A stretch of 64,000 bases of DNA from contig JAOTOL010001243.1 in NCBI GenBank assembly GCA_034440575.1, positions 353,501-417,500 of the forward strand, in the 5' to 3' direction. The notes under the pieces were generated by a model. It did no database searches. It was not told where the DNA came from and saw only the letters and a list, made by a program, of their open reading frames with translations. Of the stretch, positions 1-11,010 are shown one piece after another (the stretch's first letter is position 1; each line of letters begins with the position of its first letter). The DNA is from Imbricaverruca yamaguchii. Its lineage: Eukaryota; Arthropoda; Thecostraca; Neoverrucidae. A program made the position numbers and the translations under genes.

Positions 1-1446
1 CAGGTGTCCTGACCGAGTCCGCCGCCTCCTGGCCCATAGGCGTGGGTCTTCCAAGCCGCATTTCGTGTGAAACGGTACTCCTGAGTGGTGATCTTTGGAC
101 AGGGGTGGAACTTTTCGGAAATCGTCTGGGGCAAACCGTTTGTTGCAAGGCATTCTTTCCAGTCAATATCCATAGGCCCCAAGTTAAATATCAGCAACAT
201 GACATCGAAGGGGGGAAGGGCTATTCCTCAAAAAGCATGGAAGCTGCACTCATACTTTGAGGTGGCCATAAAGCCAGGTCACATCAGAGCCATCATCACT
301 GGTGCTTTAAAGGGTAATCCGGGTATATCACGCAATACGCATGCTACTAATAGCGGTAAACCATCATTCGATAGCACTTGAGGGACTGCATGGAAATTCG
401 GTGTAATCGGATATTCGGTGAGGTACATGTCATTGATCAAGAATAAACGGGGACCAAGCCGTATTATCCGAGGAAATGCGCGTTGCTGTTCCCTGGCATG
501 GTCAAAGTTTTGCAGAAATGATTCGGAGGGTCCAGCTATGCTAAAGCGAACAACTTCCAATCCCATTGGACGTGTCCCACAGCTTCCGATATTAAAATTG
601 TCTAGCTTTTGGAGGGGCTAGAAGGGGAGGTACTGCACCGGGTACTACACCAGGTATTGCAGGGAAGGGGTGGAATCCCCTAATCGAAACGCTACCATGT
701 GCATTGTCTGTTTATGATCAAAACGTCGCCGTGCATTACATCCCCGCCGCTGTACATCGTGGTATTTAGTGGTGTCCCCTTTGCGGGGACACCACTAAAT
801 AAGATAAACTGACGGAAATATGCTAAATCAGACCTTTGTCGAAAGTCATAATAATACCCCGACTGACTTGTTTTGACCATGAAACAAATATCACTTGACA
901 GCAATTTTTTAACAATCTAGCGTTATCTTCCTTGAACAACATGCATCCTAAGGTCTCGACAAATTGAAAGGAATCAATTGCGTTATTGTTTTCCCTATTA
1001 TCTCAATATTCGAGTTACCATGATTGAGCGTCATCTTGTACCTGCGTGACCTGACAGAATATATGGTGTGCTCTGGTTACATGCTGTGCTCCTTTTCACG
1101 GAAAACAATTATATGGTTCGCTAAATGTGCTGTCAAAGCGGTACAATATTGCATAGCCAATTCCAGGTTGGGCCTGATTTTACATGGAATAAGCGTTGCT
1201 GTAAACAAACTTTCATGAATTACTAATAGCTTGAGTGATAAAACGTAGTCAAGAACAAATGTTTGTAGTATTATGCATATGGCAGATGTTTTATTTGGCA
1301 TGCTTCCATTAAACGGGACTGACATAACCTCGACAAGGGATCAGGAAGGATTTATACACAGGAAGCATTTACAGGAATGCTGGAATGTCATCGTTTGCAA
1401 GAGCTATTTTAACAGTACGGACGCACAAGAGTGACAGTTGTAGACA
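1..1446. other. Unassigned sequence, no gene recognised
   Basis: Short open frames occur on both strands but none carries a recognisable motif, a signal peptide or biased codon use. The only structure I see is the perfect hairpin listed separately at 764-800. Confidence 0.5.
764..800. repeat. Perfect 16-bp hairpin
   Basis: Positions 764-779 (ATTTAGTGGTGTCCCC) are exactly repeated in inverted orientation at 785-800, with a five-base loop TTTGC. There is no mismatch in the stem. This could be the remnant of a fold-back transposon end. A terminator function has no support in a eukaryotic setting. Confidence 0.85.
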
Positions 1447-1458
1447 ATACGCGATCTG

Positions 1459-1940
1459 AGTAACCTAACGGAGCGAACCCAAAGGGTTTTGGCGATGTAC
1501 ATCCGGCCAATCAGATATCTAAGTAACCCAAAGGAGCTCACCCAAAGCGTCTTGGCGATGTGCATGTGGCCGATAAGAGACCTGGATTGGAGTGCGGCTT
1601 TAAGTCGCACTAAGCAGGTGAGGCCATATGGCGTCGCCTGCCTCTCACTCTGGCAGGAAGGGCGGGCATCGCGGGAATCGAACCCCGTACCTCTGCTTGC
1701 CGAACGTTCAGCTTAACCGCCGAGCTACCGACGCCCCGCAAATAAGGGACATAAGTAATCTAGAGGAGTGTAACTGAAGCGTCTTGGCGATGTTCATGCG
1801 GGCAATAAGAGACCTGAGTAACCCAGAGGAGCGCACCAAAAGCGTCTTGGAGATGCATATTCGACCAATAAGAGACCCAAGTATCCTAGAGGAGCGCACT
1901 CAGAGCATCTTAGTGATGTATGGCCGGTCGGTCCGGAGCT
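1459..1940. repeat. 63-bp minisatellite interrupted by a tRNA-like insert
   Basis: Copies begin with an AGTAAYC-type motif at 1459, 1522, 1754, 1817 and 1880, a spacing of exactly 63 bp within each block. Each contains a GCGTCTTGGCGATG core followed by CCAATAAGAGACC. The second and third copies are separated by about 155 bp of unrelated tRNA-like DNA. The spurious open frames here are products of the repeat. Confidence 0.85.
1588..1740 (-). mobile_element. tRNA-derived SINE-like insert
   Basis: Read on the minus strand, 1738-1665 resembles a tRNA body. It starts GGGCGTC, has a box-A-like TAGCTCGGCGGTTAAG and a box-B-like GGTTCGATTCC, and closes with GATGCCC, which pairs with the start through one G-T pair. 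The T stem does not pair fully, so it is unlikely to be a working tRNA. About 75 bp of non-tRNA tail follows. ATAAGAGAC and ATAAGGGAC flank the insert, but these may simply be neighbouring minisatellite units. Confidence 0.6.
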
Positions 1941-2064
1941 ACACTCGAGTGATACGGGCGCCCGCCGATAATTGGGAAGCAGGTGCACATCGCTTCTCTG
2001 TATCTCACTCTAACCTTGACCCCTGCGGATACCTAGCCAGGCGCGCACCCAGGATTTTTTCCAT

Positions 2065-2460
2065 GTGGGGCCCGGACCGAAAAGGGCACTTGGCCGGCTC
2101 CAAAAGGGCACCTGGCCGGCTCCAAAAGGGCACTCTGCGGTCCGAGCCACACTGGAAGGTTTGTTGACCGGGGGGAGGGGGGATGGGCGTGACAAATTGT
2201 TTGGCCAAAAGGGCAGTTTTGGCACAGGCGGGGCACATAAGGCAGGTCATTTTTGGGCTAAATTTGGGACATTCCGGCCAAGAGGGCACTTTGTTGACCG
2301 GGGGGCGTGAAGAAGAAAAATAAATTCGCCAAAAGGGCAGTTTTTGGCCCAAAGGGCACCTTTGGCAAGGCGTGGCACATCAGGCAGGTGATTTTTGGGC
2401 TGAATTTGGGACATTCCGGCCAAGAGGGCACTTTTCGGTCAAAAGGGCACTTTGGTCTCA
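2065..2460. repeat. Tandem duplication of a ~135-bp GC-rich unit
   Basis: The motif TTGTTGACCGGGGGG occurs at 2161 and 2291. A long block with GGCACAT..GGCAGGT..ATTTTTGGGCT..TTTGGGACATTCCGGCC occurs near 2233 and again near 2373. Short CAAAAGGGCACTT motifs recur through 2090-2460. All open frames in this stretch come from the repeat. Confidence 0.8.
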
Positions 2461-4030
2461 TGGGGGGGGGGGGCGTGCCCCGTGGGCCCCCCTCCTATGT
2501 ACCTAGCCACTGCCTTGGGTTATTACGGCCGGTATAGGATGCATGATCCAATGCCTGTGCCCCAGGTGAGCCACGGCCACGGAAGGGGACGAAGACACCT
2601 TCCAGTCTGAAGAAAAACCTGGAGTATTTCGGAGCGTTGCCGGGACGTGCGCGCCCGCACGTCACATGGCATGACGTCATAGCCACGTGGCCGGCGAATG
2701 AATCTGCACGACTGTCTGCGCGAGCGCGATCCGTGCAACTTCAAGGCTTTTTCTTTGACTTAATGTTCGGAATACTTCAGAAGAAATGAGGTGAAAATTA
2801 GCGAAGACAAAATGAAAAGAATGGATATCGTCCTGGGTAAACGAATGAAATATTATAAAGCACTGCAACTAGCTAGCAGCTTAAAGTTTTGACAGTGCCA
2901 CGGTCAGATGAAGCCAGCCGGGTCCTTCAGATGAACATAGTCGTGCATACACCGGAGAAGATTCGCTCGGGTTTCAGCCTCACTTGTAGCAAAGTACAAG
3001 TTCTGAAAATAAAATATGGTATTTTACGGAAATATCATCTCTGTTCAGTTTTAGTTTATAGGCTCCAGCTACGTTATTCTGGCATTACTGCTACGATTAC
3101 CGCCACACGTACCATCCCGAGCCGTGCAAACGATTATATTGATATTAACTTACCTGTGTTCCACAGTTGTATGACATTCGCAGTTATTTCATGATTATTT
3201 TGAAGTATCAGCTTTTGTGACATGTGTGTGAACGCTTCCAGGGAAGCAGAATAAATTGGACGAATTTTTCGCATATCCTTCATTGGACTATGTCCGTGAT
3301 GCTGATTTCCGCGTAATACCTTTGGAATACTGCATAGCCAAGGCCCATAATTAATCAGCAAAATGGCAGAAATCAGGGGCAAGCATCCAACAACAACAAA
3401 TCCGTGTGACTTTCGAGGAGCTTACCATGGAGATCTAACAACCCATTCCACGTTCTCCCAATGCACAATGTCGAAATGACTTCGTTCATTGACTTCTCAC
3501 AAGCCTTCGGATCTAAGTCCTGGAGGAAGTTTATCTTGTGACCTAGGTACTATATAGATCTAGGAAAAGACGCTGCCAGTTATTACAATTAATTAATGAG
3601 TGGTATAACAATAACAATAACGATGATGATTTTACAACAGTACATAACCTGTACACTCAGACAGACATGTGAAAAATGCCAGAAATTCGATCCCGCAGAC
3701 CTGAAAAGTAAAACCCCAACACAGCGATGGCAATGTGGCTGTACTAGCCGTAGCCCATGTCGCCCAGTCGTCATATACGGTACCGAGCCTGGCCAGCACT
3801 TCCATCGAGCCGCGCCTGAGCACGACACGACGGCCCGCACTACATCCTCAACAAACACCACCTTGATACTACGTGACGCACCAAGTACTAACCATTACAT
3901 CATCCGCATGTGCAGCAACACAGACATGCGAACACTAGTCGCTACCAACATCGTCAACAGTACGAGCTGTCAGGGGCGGCGATGTTATGCAACGATGGGC
4001 AAGCATCCTGGAGCACGCAGCTCCGTTTCA
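2461..4030. other. Unassigned sequence
   Basis: No recognisable coding, RNA or repeat feature. A 184-codon open frame at 3596-4150 ends in an (AT)n-encoded Tyr-Ile run and has no domain motif I recognise, so I do not call it a gene. Confidence 0.4.

Positions 4031-4033
<3 letters not shown>

Positions 4034-4075
<42 letters not shown>
4034..4075. repeat. (TA)n microsatellite
   Basis: Uninterrupted alternating TA of about 40 bp. Confidence 0.95.
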
Positions 4076-4076
<1 letters not shown>

Positions 4077-4599
4077 TATGCATATATTATATTTATATGC
4101 ATATGCTTGCATATAATCAACTTGGTAATCAATTTAATTTCATAGATTGAACCAGGAAGTTCTCGGAAGCATGGAACGAGCAGGTTTCAAGAGTCGATTT
4201 ATCAATGCAACCCCATAGGCGTAACGTTGAGTCACAGGACGTTCGGCGAAGACACGCCACCCCGTACTTACCGTGGTGACGTTCATGCTTAGCACATAGC
4301 GTTAGCTGAACCTGGTGTCCGGGAAAGGAAATGCACATCAATATCAGTGCATGAAGTGGAGAGGGAGCATTATCTGAGGAGCTATTTCCTGATATTTATG
4401 GCATTCAAGCCCTAGTCAGCTCCATGGTTATGCCAGTGGTCTGTACCACCAACACTGTCCATAATGTTATTGCTATAGCAGGAAGCGGGGCACGGTTAAA
4501 GTAGTTAGGTACACTCACCCCACGACGTTCAGGGCCACTCGACGTGCAAACTTGAACAACAAAAACAATGAAGCTGTCACTGGAGCCACGTCTCGCTGG

Positions 4600-4890
4600 T
4601 CCCGCTGTCACGTCCAGAAGCAACAAAACAGCGCCGCCCCTGGCACAGAAGCCGACACCGCTCACACACACACGCGCACACGCACACCGCGCCGAACCGG
4701 CGGCACCTGCGGCGCACTTCGCCGCCGACCAGCTTCCGGCGCCGAGAGCGTGCCCACCGTACAGCCGCCACCTCGGCGGCGCCGCGGGCGGAGCTAGCGG
4801 CCGTCGACGGCGACTGGCCGGCGCTGCCTGCAGGCGTCGGTTGTCGCCGGCAGCGCGCGCCTGCGACTGCCGCCGAAACGGGTCCGTATC
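4600..4890. other. GC-rich, CpG-rich island
   Basis: A sharp shift to high GC with many CpG dinucleotides inside AT-balanced flanks, including a short CACACACA run. Open frames exist on both strands but are Ala/Arg/Pro-rich low-complexity translations. It may be a promoter-proximal CpG island or a GC-rich exon; I cannot tell which. Confidence 0.35.
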
Positions 4891-5229
4891 ACAAGTACCC
4901 AAAGTCATAAGTACCAAGATTCATAAGTTCCAAAGCTGCCAGATAACTTCTAGAATATCTGCGGGTAGGACGAATTCACAAGTACCCGGTGTCATAAGTT
5001 CCAAAAATAGTTCTGAATTCTACCGCTAGATGACAACGTGAGTATTATGCACCAGAGCTTACTTGCGTGCCGACAGATGGCAGGCCGCATTTGCTGTGTG
5101 CTTCAAAAAGGCTACCAAATTCTTGAGCCGGGAAATTCTCAACAAATTATAGAGATTTTGTGTGTAGAAAAACCAAGTGTCCCCAAACAAAGGAATGCCG
5201 CTGGTTTAGTTCCAGCCTGCCGTAAATTC

Positions 5230-6662
5230 GTCAAAGTGACGACATATTCATATTCATATTCATTTCGCAAATTCGCCGAATATCTAAGAAATACAGACTC
5301 TTCAGAATTCCTTCAAAATTGGTACACATGCAGTACTGGATGAACTGATCATCATGACTATAAAAGCTAAGCAGGGCGCCCTTAAACAGCTGAGATATTC
5401 CAGGTCAAACGTCTGGGTCATTCAGGTCGTGAACTCCTCATAATTCCTTCAAAATGGGCACAAATGTACTCTTGAATGCATTGATGACCATGAGCATAAA
5501 ACCTGAAGGGACGTTCATGAAAGCAAAATTATGTGTATCAAAACCTCTCCTGGAAAAATTATCCTGGACCAAGGCAGCGATTCAAAGCACAAAGCTTTTC
5601 TTTTTTAACTTGCACGTCAAGTTAGATTGATATTCGATCCCTACATGTGGAACATCGTGGAAACGAGCATGCTGGTGGACCTCGGTACACTGATTATCGT
5701 GAGCACAATCAAGAAGCCGCATTGCTGGTTGGTTATAGGTTTTACGACACATCGACCGTTGAGTCATGTAGCGTCGCCAATCTCTCACGCCGATTGGTCG
5801 CGGGCGAAGAGTAGTGACAGGTGAGACTCGAACCCACAACCTTTCGATTGTGAGACGAGTAACTTACCCCTAGGCCACTCGTCCCCAAGAAGAAGCCGCA
5901 TTGCAAAACATCACTGGGATATTCATGGTCAAAGGTCAAAGGTCATCGAGATTTCCTTCGAAATTAGCAGATGGGTAGTACTCGATACACTAATTACATG
6001 AGCATACAAGCTAAGAGGAGCATTCACGATCAGCTGAGATATGTAATGTCAAAGGTTAGAGTTATTGAGGTTGGATTCTTCAGATTCCGTTAAAAATTGG
6101 TGGAATAGTCATAATTGATACACGGTTCATCATGAACACAAAGGCTAAGAGGGCCGTTCATAAACAGCTGAGTTATTCAAGATCAGAGGTCGAGATCATT
6201 GTGGTCGGACCACTGATATATATTGTTACTGGCACACTTGTAGTCAAGGACTAACTGACGACCATGGGCATGAATGATAAAGCGGCGTTGCTAAACAGTT
6301 GAGCTATTCAGTGTCAAGGGTCAGGGTCAATGAGGTCGGACTATTAAGATTTTCTTCAAAGTTTGTACACGCAGAGTAATTGATGCACTGACCATCATCA
6401 GCATAAAATCTCAGAGGGCGGGGTCATTGGGGTGGGACTTCTTATAATTCATTCAAAATAGGCACACATTTATTATAGGATGAACTAACCCTCATGAGCA
6501 TACAAGCCAAGATGGTCGCTCATAAACGGCTGGATTATTTGTGTCCAAACATTTATGGGTGTGCATATGTAGCGATTAATAGCACAAAACGAATATCAAT
6601 ATGCACATCAAGCAACATTGAAATTTCATTTTTACAGGGGGAGCATCGTGAAAACTAGCATA
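5230..6662. repeat. Degenerate ~133-bp satellite field, block 1
   Basis: Variants of GCTAAGAGGGGCGTTCATAA followed by CAGCTGAG.TATTCA, GGTCA..GTCATTGAGGTCGGA and TTCAAAATTGGCACAC recur through the region. The GCTAAGAG motif is at 6010 and 6143 and a variant near 6276, giving a period of about 133 bp. Copies are strongly diverged. A SINE interrupts the block at about 5740-5890. Related units reappear at 8056-8640 and 10513-11000. Confidence 0.75.
5740..5888 (-). mobile_element. tRNA-derived SINE, family A, copy 1
   Basis: The minus strand reads GGACGAGTGGCCTAGGGGTAA (box A), then a box B GGTTCGAGTCTCACC, then a conserved non-tRNA tail containing CTACTCTTCGCCCGCGACC, AATCGGCGTGAGAGA and ACTCAACGGTCGATGTGTCG, ending in an A-rich stretch. 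The same arrangement occurs on the plus strand at about 34755 and 54946, which establishes a dispersed family. Internal pol III promoter boxes are expected for tRNA-derived SINEs. Confidence 0.9.
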
Positions 6663-8055
6663 CTGGTAGGGTAAACGGACAAATGTACGTAAAGCAAATG
6701 TATGCGTGACAGATGTCCATACTGAAATGTACCGAAGCAAATGTACGTAGGCATAGATGTACGTATGGTAATCGTTCGTCAGCGCATATGTACGTATGAC
6801 AAATGTAGTTAAGCGCAAATGTACGTATACGCAAATGTACGGAAGTGCAAAAGTGTGTATGCTCTGATGTTCGGAGACGCAAATATACGTATGCATAACA
6901 TGTTCGTAATTATACGCAAGCGCAAAAGTACAGATGGCAAATGTACGTATGCGCAAATGAACGCATGTACAAATGTACGCATGCGTAGATGTACGCAAGC
7001 GCAAATGTACGGATGTGCAACTGTACGTATGCGTAAATGTACGTACGCACAGAAGTACGAATGAACAAAGGCACGTCAGAGCAAAAGTACGTATCCGCAA
7101 ATGTGCGCATGCACAAATGTATGTATGCGCAGATGTACGTAAGCACAAATGTACCTAAGAGCAAATACAGACATGTGCAATTATGCTCATGTCTAAATGT
7201 ACGTAAGCGAAATGTACATAATCTCCAAAAGCACCTATGCGTAAAGGAGCGTATATGCAAAGGTACATATGCGCAAATGTACGTAAGTGCAAATGTATGT
7301 AAGAATAAAGGCATATAAGAGCAAATGTACGTAAACGTACAAGTATGTAAACGCACATGTACGTAAAGTAAATGTATGTATAAGCCAATGCGCGTACAGT
7401 TACGCATACGTATCTTTACGTTTTCATACGTTTGGCTGGATACGTATGCCATACGCACATTTGCGCTTACGTATATTCACTCATGGACCTTTACCATGCG
7501 CATAATTGCTCTTGTGTACATCTGCCATTCATCTATTTCTCATGAGTATTTTTGCGCCTTCGTACATCTGCACTTACGTTCATCTGCCTCATGTAAGTTT
7601 GCGCATACGTCCATATGTGCCTGTATGCATTTGCTTTGACATACTTTTGCGCTGACGCATATTCGCAAACACGCGTACGTACATTTGCGATTACGTACTT
7701 CTGCGCATTCGTATATCTGCTCTGATATATAATTGCGCATACGTACATTTGCGCTTACATACATTTATGCTAACGTACTTTTGCGTTTACGTACACTTAC
7801 GCATACTTATGCTTGCGCTTACGTCCATTTGCGCTTACGCATATCTGCGATGATGTATTTTTGGATCACGTACATACATTAAAATAACAGCAGTGATATA
7901 TCTCGGTTACACGAACGTCCATTTGCGCGTACGTACGTTTGCGCTGACCTATCTTGCGTACATTTGTCATACGTACCTTTATGCATACGTGCATTTGCTT
8001 ACTTACATTTACTTAGGTGTATCGTCATGCGTACATTTGTCCGAGAACCTACCAG
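6663..8055. mobile_element. Fold-back element built of 16-bp repeats
   Basis: The left half (to about 7390) is a tandem array of ACGTATGCGCAAATGT and variants at strict 16-bp spacing where best preserved, for example 6950-7060. The right half (about 7400-8050) carries the reverse complement, ACATTTGCGCATACGT. The outer ends mirror each other: CTGGTAGG..CGGACAAATGTACG at 6663-6689 against its inverse at 8030-8055. The element sits inside a unit of the surrounding satellite, as seen by comparison with 5650-5710 and 8490-8560. The array lacks stop codons, so both strands show long meaningless open frames. Fold-back transposons with long inverted repeats made of short tandem repeats are known, for example FB in Drosophila; assignment to that type is inference. 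Confidence 0.75.
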
Positions 8056-8760
8056 TTGAGCTTGGTGCACTGATTATCATGAGCATATTTAAGAAGCCCT
8101 ATCACAAAAATCTACGGAGATTTCCGGAGCCAAGGACCAAGGGCCATCGAGACCGGCCTCGTCTAGATTTCCTTCAAAATTGTTGCACGGGTAGTACTTG
8201 ATGCACTGATCATCATGAGTATACAGGCTAAGAGGGGCGTTCGTAAACAGCTGAAATACTCAAGGTCGAAGTCGGGATCATTAAGGTCGATCTCTCATAA
8301 TCGTTTCAAGATTGCCACACATATAGTCCAAGATGCGCTGACGGTCCTGAGCATGAAGGCTGACAAAGGCCTTCATGAACAGCTGGATTATTGGGTCAAA
8401 ATATTTCCCGGTGTGTTCATGCAGCAATTAAAAACAAAACACCAATGGCAAACTGCACGTCAAGCTAAATCAATACTTGATGCTTCCCAGTGGAACATCA
8501 TGAAAGCCAGCATACTGGTAGAGCTCGGCATCCTGATTAACATGAGCAAACACAAGAAGACGTATTACACAACACCACATATATATTTAGGGTCAAAAGT
8601 AAAATGTCATCGAGGTTGGACGCCTCCGATTTCTTTCAAAACTGGTTCTCGGGAAGCACCCCTTGCAGAAGGGCAGAAATCGAAAGTTATAGAATTGATT
8701 GACCCGTGCCAAAGCATGCAAAATAAACGTTTATTCCATTCGGGTCCAAGTTTTAGGAAC
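8056..8760. repeat. Degenerate ~133-bp satellite field, block 2
   Basis: It continues the satellite interrupted by the fold-back element: CACTGATTATCATGAGCATA, GCTAAGAGGGGCGTTCGTAA, CAGCTGAAATACTCAAGGTC and TTCAAGATTGCCACACATAT match units of block 1. The 184-codon frame over 8215-8769 is a read-through of the repeat and is not called as a gene. Confidence 0.7.
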
Positions 8761-8845
8761 GTAACGTGAAGAGTTACTGCCCAATTGGGGAACGGGTGGC
8801 ATATTCCCTTTTTAATTGAATATATCATGCTATTGTTTTTTGCGA

Positions 8846-8877
8846 TCTGTCTGTCTGTCTGGCTGTCTGTCTATCTA

Positions 8878-8928
<51 letters not shown>

Positions 8929-8947
8929 GTCTGTCTGTCCCTCTGTC

Positions 8948-9024
<77 letters not shown>
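8846..9024. repeat. (CTGT)n then (CT)n compound microsatellite
   Basis: About 100 bp of CTGT tetramers with a few CTAT/CTCT variants, followed by about 75 bp of uninterrupted CT. Confidence 0.97.
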
Positions 9025-9027
<3 letters not shown>

Positions 9028-9545
9028 TGAAATCAGCTCTCTGGACAACAGCATTGCTGTGCTTATCGGCGAAAATTCATTTGTGAGTCAAAACAGTACG
9101 TGGGCCGCTAGTACGTCGGTCAAGTCGTTGACGCGCAAGCCGTTACATTGCGCGCCAAGTAACCAATTCAAATGTCAACCGGCTCGCATGACGGCCTGTA
9201 TAATTCGTGCAGCGAGAGGTGGGCAGTGATTGGATTAACGGATGCGGGCAGTTACTCCAGAGTACATTTTAGTAACAGAATACCACGAATGCATATGACT
9301 TTCCATTGGTCTCCGGAAGAGCATAGGAGTGGCATCAATGTCCTTGTCTGTAATACCTATAGTTATTGCGGTTGTGCATAGGCTTCGCCGCCACTGAGTT
9401 CCGAGGCCCGAATCCTCCTGGGATGTTGGAAAACTTCGGGAAAATATGTCATCTTCCGGCAGTTTCACAGTTTCTGTACCAGGCAACATCTGACTCTGGT
9501 GGGAGAATTCGTCAGACGGTGCCATCACGGGTCTGCCGTATCAAT
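9025..9545. other. Unassigned sequence
   Basis: No recognisable gene, RNA or repeat. Open frames on both strands are under 100 codons with no motif. Confidence 0.4.
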
Positions 9546-9549
9546 GCTA

Positions 9550-9680
9550 CCATGGCCCGCGGCGTGCCGCCCGACTGGACCAGTCTGCCGTCGGCTGGAT
9601 GTCAGCTAGGTGTCGGCTGCATGTCGAAATTGGCGAGCATTCCACTCACCAGCTGACAGCGAGCCGCTGTCGGCATGTTT
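9550..9680 (-). repeat. Dispersed repeat, copy 1 (related copy at 54.3 kb)
   Basis: On the minus strand it reads AACATGCCGACAGCGGC, then a diverged block, then TGCTCGCCAAT.TCGACATGCAGC. The same order and spacing occur on the plus strand at about 54312-54380. The family is otherwise unknown to me and has no coding capacity here. Confidence 0.6.
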
Positions 9681-9713
9681 ACTAGGAATATGGATATACA
9701 TATATATCCACAT

Positions 9714-9738
9714 GCACACACACACACACACACACACA

Positions 9739-9779
<41 letters not shown>
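9714..9779. repeat. (CA)n-(TA)n compound microsatellite
   Basis: About 28 bp of CA directly followed by about 36 bp of TA. Confidence 0.95.
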
Positions 9780-10420
9780 ATGTATAAGCTATCCGTGGGA
9801 GGTACCTCTAGCAAAGGCAGACATATGCGTCAATGGCATCAACGCTGTTTACAACAGCAAAGGCGTCCAGTGTCATATCTTCTGCTATGCAATGTCTTGC
9901 ATTATCGGATAATATCCTTCATGCAATTTACTATCTTCTGCCCCCTCTTCATGCTAATAAAAATCAGATTGATGCCACTTTGGCATTGGCATCAGATTGA
10001 TGGCTAAAAACCGAGGTGAAGTTAAACCTTAACTAAACCAGACAGGTGATGAAGTAAGACGGCGACTATTGGTCCGACATCCAAAGCCGAGAGGGGCCTT
10101 TTAACTTTCTCAAATGCCGTGTATAGCTTGTGGTGGCCTGATATAAGCGTGTGACAGATCGCTAGAAGTTCGTTCTACCATCTAATACGGTTACATAATG
10201 ACATTAAAATTAGTCATAGAGTCATAAATTCCAACACCCAGACAGGGTCCCAGTAATAAACCGAGCTAATTCGGAAAGAAGCCGTATGCGGTCGCATGTG
10301 GCCGTGAGACATTAGTACGTGGCCTACCCGTGTGCAATTTTGATGGATATGTGAGTAGTCCAACCTCAGTGTCAGTGTCCTGTAATAACAATATAATAAC
10401 AAATGTAAGTATATATGTAT
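9780..10420. other. Unassigned sequence
   Basis: Nothing recognisable beyond short open frames. Confidence 0.4.
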
Positions 10421-10421
10421 A

Positions 10422-10423
<2 letters not shown>

Positions 10424-10512
<89 letters not shown>
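10424..10512. repeat. (TA)n microsatellite
   Basis: About 75 bp of uninterrupted TA followed by a short ACATATATAT continuation. Confidence 0.95.
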
Positions 10513-11010
10513 GACGACCTGGTCATCATCTAAGTACCAGTTAAGAGGGGCGTTCATAAATAGCTGGGCTATTTGAGTCGGGATTTCTTCATACATTCTC
10601 GGTGCAGATATGATGGACAGCGATGCAAACGAAAAAAAATATGGAAGTAAGGTTATGTTGCTTTTTGAGTATTGCGCGTGGATCATAGAGCATGATACTC
10701 TAATCATGATGAACACCATATATAATCGTACTACAATACGCAGCGAAGATATGCTGGGTTAAAGTACAAGTGTCACCGTCGTCGGACTACTCAGATTTCG
10801 TTAAAATTGACATGCAGATACTCCTCCATATCCTGATAAAGGCACATAATGCACATAAAGACTAAGAAGAGTGCTCATAAATAGCCGTTAACAGACGCCA
10901 AAGGCCAGGGTCACGGCACGCAGGTGGCCTTTGACGCGCTAACCAGCATGACCCTACACGCTAAGAGGGACGTTCATAAGCAGCCGTGTTAGTTAGTTAT
11001 TTGGGCTTTA
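10513..11010. repeat. Degenerate ~133-bp satellite field, block 3
   Basis: TTAAGAGGGGCGTTCATAAA followed by TAGCTGGGCTATT, then CTAAGAAGAGTGCTCATAAA and CTAAGAGGGACGTTCATAAG, are variants of the satellite unit seen at 5.2-8.7 kb. The units are highly diverged. Confidence 0.6.

Noticed and set aside
1665..1738. A functional tRNA gene on the minus strand
   Set aside because: The acceptor ends pair but the T stem does not, and it is part of a longer insert.
3596..4150. 184-codon plus frame with several Cys residues
   Set aside because: No recognisable zinc finger or other motif, and the end runs through an (AT)n tract.
6576..7458. Long open frames (up to 190 codons) rich in Arg-Thr-Phe-Ala and Tyr-Ile-Cys
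   Set aside because: They translate the 16-bp repeat, which lacks stop codons on both strands; equally long frames occur in several phases.
8878..9024. CRISPR-like array of short repeats
   Set aside because: Simple tetranucleotide and dinucleotide microsatellite with no spacers; the window is eukaryotic.
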